Part shown: piece by piece, positions 62,902-64,000 of the stretch
Numbering within the stretch: the stretch's first letter is position 1
How the letters are laid out: every line of letters starts with the position of its first letter
NCBI RefSeq assembly: GCF_028864635.1
Contig: NZ_CP104850.1
Span: 186,001 to 250,000, forward strand
Length of the DNA: 64,000 nucleotides
Reading direction: 5' to 3'
DNA from: Cloacibacterium sp. TD35
GTDB taxonomy: Bacteria; Bacteroidota; Bacteroidia; Flavobacteriales; Weeksellaceae
Made by a program: the position numbers and the translations under genes
Notes under the pieces: model-generated
What the model saw: only the letters and a program-made list of their open reading frames with translations
The model's database searches: none
Told to the model about the DNA's origin: nothing

Positions 62902-64000
62902 CTAAAACTTACCGATAATGGTTTTGGGAGCGGTAAATTCTTTAAGTGCATAAAGAGACAATTCTACTCCATATCCAGAATTTTTTCTTCCACCAAAAGG
63001 TAATCTTACGTCGGAACGAAAAATTTGATTAACTGCCACACTTCCGCTTTCTAAATTATCAGCAAAGAACAAAGCTCTTTCTCTATTTGAGGTGAAAACA
63101 GCGTTTCCTAATCCAAACATTGTATTATTGGCAATTTGCAGAGCTTCTTCATCACTTTTCACTTTAAAAACCATTGCCAATGGACCAAATAATTCTTCCT
63201 GAGCAATGGGATTTTCGGGATTCATTTCTAAAATCCCAGGTTTAAAAGCCATATTTCCTGTAGATTCTAACTCTAAAATAGCTTTAGCTCCGTTTTTAAG
63301 GGCTGTTTGATATTGTTTATCTAAATCTGTAGCTAAATCTTCTCTCGCCATCCATCCTAGTTTTGTTTCTTCATTCATAGGATTTTCTGGTTGGTATTTT
63401 TTATACTCTTCGATAAAATTTTCTACAAAATCTTGATATATTTTTTCGTGAATAATAAATCTTTTCCCTGCCACACAAGTCTGTCCGTTATTCTGTAATC
63501 TTGCTGAAGCACCATATTTAGCTGCTTTTTGTACATCTGCGTCATCACAAACTATAAAAGCATCACTTCCACCTAATTCCATCACACATTTTTTTAAATT
63601 TTTCCCTGCGGTTTCGGCAATTTTTCTTCCTGCAGCTTCGCTACCTGTGAGAGAAACTCCTCTGATAATAGGATGAGCAATCATTTCTTCTACTTGCGCA
63701 TGAGAAACCTTTAAAAAAGTAAAAATGCCTTTTGGGAAACCTGCTTTTTCAAAAATTTCTTGCATGGTTTCACCAGATTTCTCACAAATAGAAGCGTGTT
63801 TCAACACAATTACATTTCCCGCTAAAATAGTAGGAACTGCAAATCTAATCGCTTGCCAAAAAGGAAAATTCCATGGCATAACTCCCAAAATAACACCCAA
63901 AGGTTCGTGATGGATTTCGGAAATTTGAAATTCTGTTTCTACTTGTTCTGTTTTCAGTACATTTTCTGCGGCAGCATAATAATCACATAACGCCGCACAT
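62902..64000 (-). CDS. Aldehyde dehydrogenase, succinate-semialdehyde type (5' end beyond window)
   Basis: A partial NAD(P)-dependent aldehyde dehydrogenase; the reading frame is open through the right edge (about 365 residues seen). MPWNFPFWQA is the conserved substrate-entry block, LELGGSDAFIV the catalytic Glu, and NNGQTCVAGKRF holds the nucleophile Cys. EEPFGP-like EELFGPLAMV and PFGGRKNSGYG complete the family. A TTG near 63900 is only an internal Leu. The family fits short-type succinate-semialdehyde dehydrogenases of Bacteroidota; the exact substrate is uncertain. Confidence 0.9.
   Translation of the reverse strand, partial: CAALCDYYAAAENVLKTEQVETEFQISEIHHEPLGVILGVMPWNFPFWQAIRFAVPTILAGNVIVLKHASICEKSGETMQEIFEKAGFPKGIFTFLKVSHAQVEEMIAHPIIRGVSLTGSEAAGRKIAETAGKNLKKCVMELGGSDAFIVCDDADVQKAAKYGASARLQNNGQTCVAGKRFIIHEKIYQDFVENFIEEYKKYQPENPMNEETKLGWMAREDLATDLDKQYQTALKNGAKAILELESTGNMAFKPGILEMNPENPIAQEELFGPLAMVFKVKSDEEALQIANNTMFGLGNAVFTSNRERALFFADNLESGSVAVNQIFRSDVRLPFGGRKNSGYGVELSLYALKEFTAPKTIIGKF

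Overview
The window is about 64 kb of AT-rich chromosome from a member of the Bacteroidota, most likely a flavobacterium of the Chryseobacterium/Cloacibacterium group (Weeksellaceae). The reasons are lineage-typical gene families (DUF6427/DUF6341-like, IPExxxVDY, DUF3857, DUF3109, a type IX secretion sorting tail on an alpha-amylase, a TonB receptor with an N-terminal carboxypeptidase-D-like domain), the Bacteroidota promoter pattern (TTTG, about 19 bases, TAnnTTTG) in front of many genes, and weak or absent Shine-Dalgarno sequences. No rRNA, tRNA, CRISPR array, transposase, integrase or phage gene was seen. The window reads as a core-genome segment with normal gene density.

Layout. 1-12.9 kb: SlyD-like isomerase, panD with a membrane protein, HU, pdxH, yqgE, a class IV aminotransferase-like protein with a START-like protein, a class III aminotransferase, an OstA/LptA-like protein coupled to a Fur-family regulator, Kup potassium transporter, pyruvate dehydrogenase E1 beta, DUF2147. 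13-21.6 kb: a GT39 glycosyltransferase divergent from GT2, flippase-like and pssA genes, then a DnaQ-like exonuclease, DUF2007, FAH-family, universal stress protein, DUF6427 and DUF3109 genes. 21.6-30.4 kb: trigger factor, TonB receptor with a small upstream secreted protein, pfkA-gapA, and a secreted alpha-amylase. 30.5-36.4 kb: LuxE-like protein, lpxH, queD, a secreted hypothetical protein and a GH31 glucosidase. 36.5-41.1 kb: the glyoxylate shunt genes aceB-aceA with a divergent RamB/ScfR-type regulator. 41.2-50.8 kb: a putative DNA-repair radical SAM pair, yceI, a DODA-type dioxygenase, hutH, two DUF3857 proteins and a Spy-like protein. 50.9-64 kb: a glycosyltransferase, a Tyr/Asn-rich secreted protein, malQ, cysS, folE, the acpP-fabF-rnc-IPExxxVDY-pyk cluster, and an aldehyde dehydrogenase cut by the window edge.

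How the genes work together. Alpha-amylase (surface), GH31 glucosidase (periplasm or outer membrane) and MalQ (cytoplasm) could together degrade starch or glycogen, with pfkA, gapA, pyk and pdhB carrying the sugar to acetyl-CoA. aceBA would then allow growth on acetate or fatty acids under the divergent regulator. GT2, flippase-like and GT39 proteins suggest a polyprenyl-phosphate-sugar route for modifying an envelope lipid or protein.

I found no obvious new multi-gene defence or mobile system. The best leads are a pair of operator-like palindromes placed over the divergent aceB/regulator promoters, a transglutaminase-like pair in which one partner has lost its active site, an aminotransferase fold without its PLP lysine, a small RAPP-tailed protein next to a TonB receptor, the uncharacterised radical SAM pair, and several dispersed short palindromic or direct-repeat elements, one of them inside a coding sequence. 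Gene starts were adjusted by hand where the longest frame began at TTG or GTG upstream of a better ATG.
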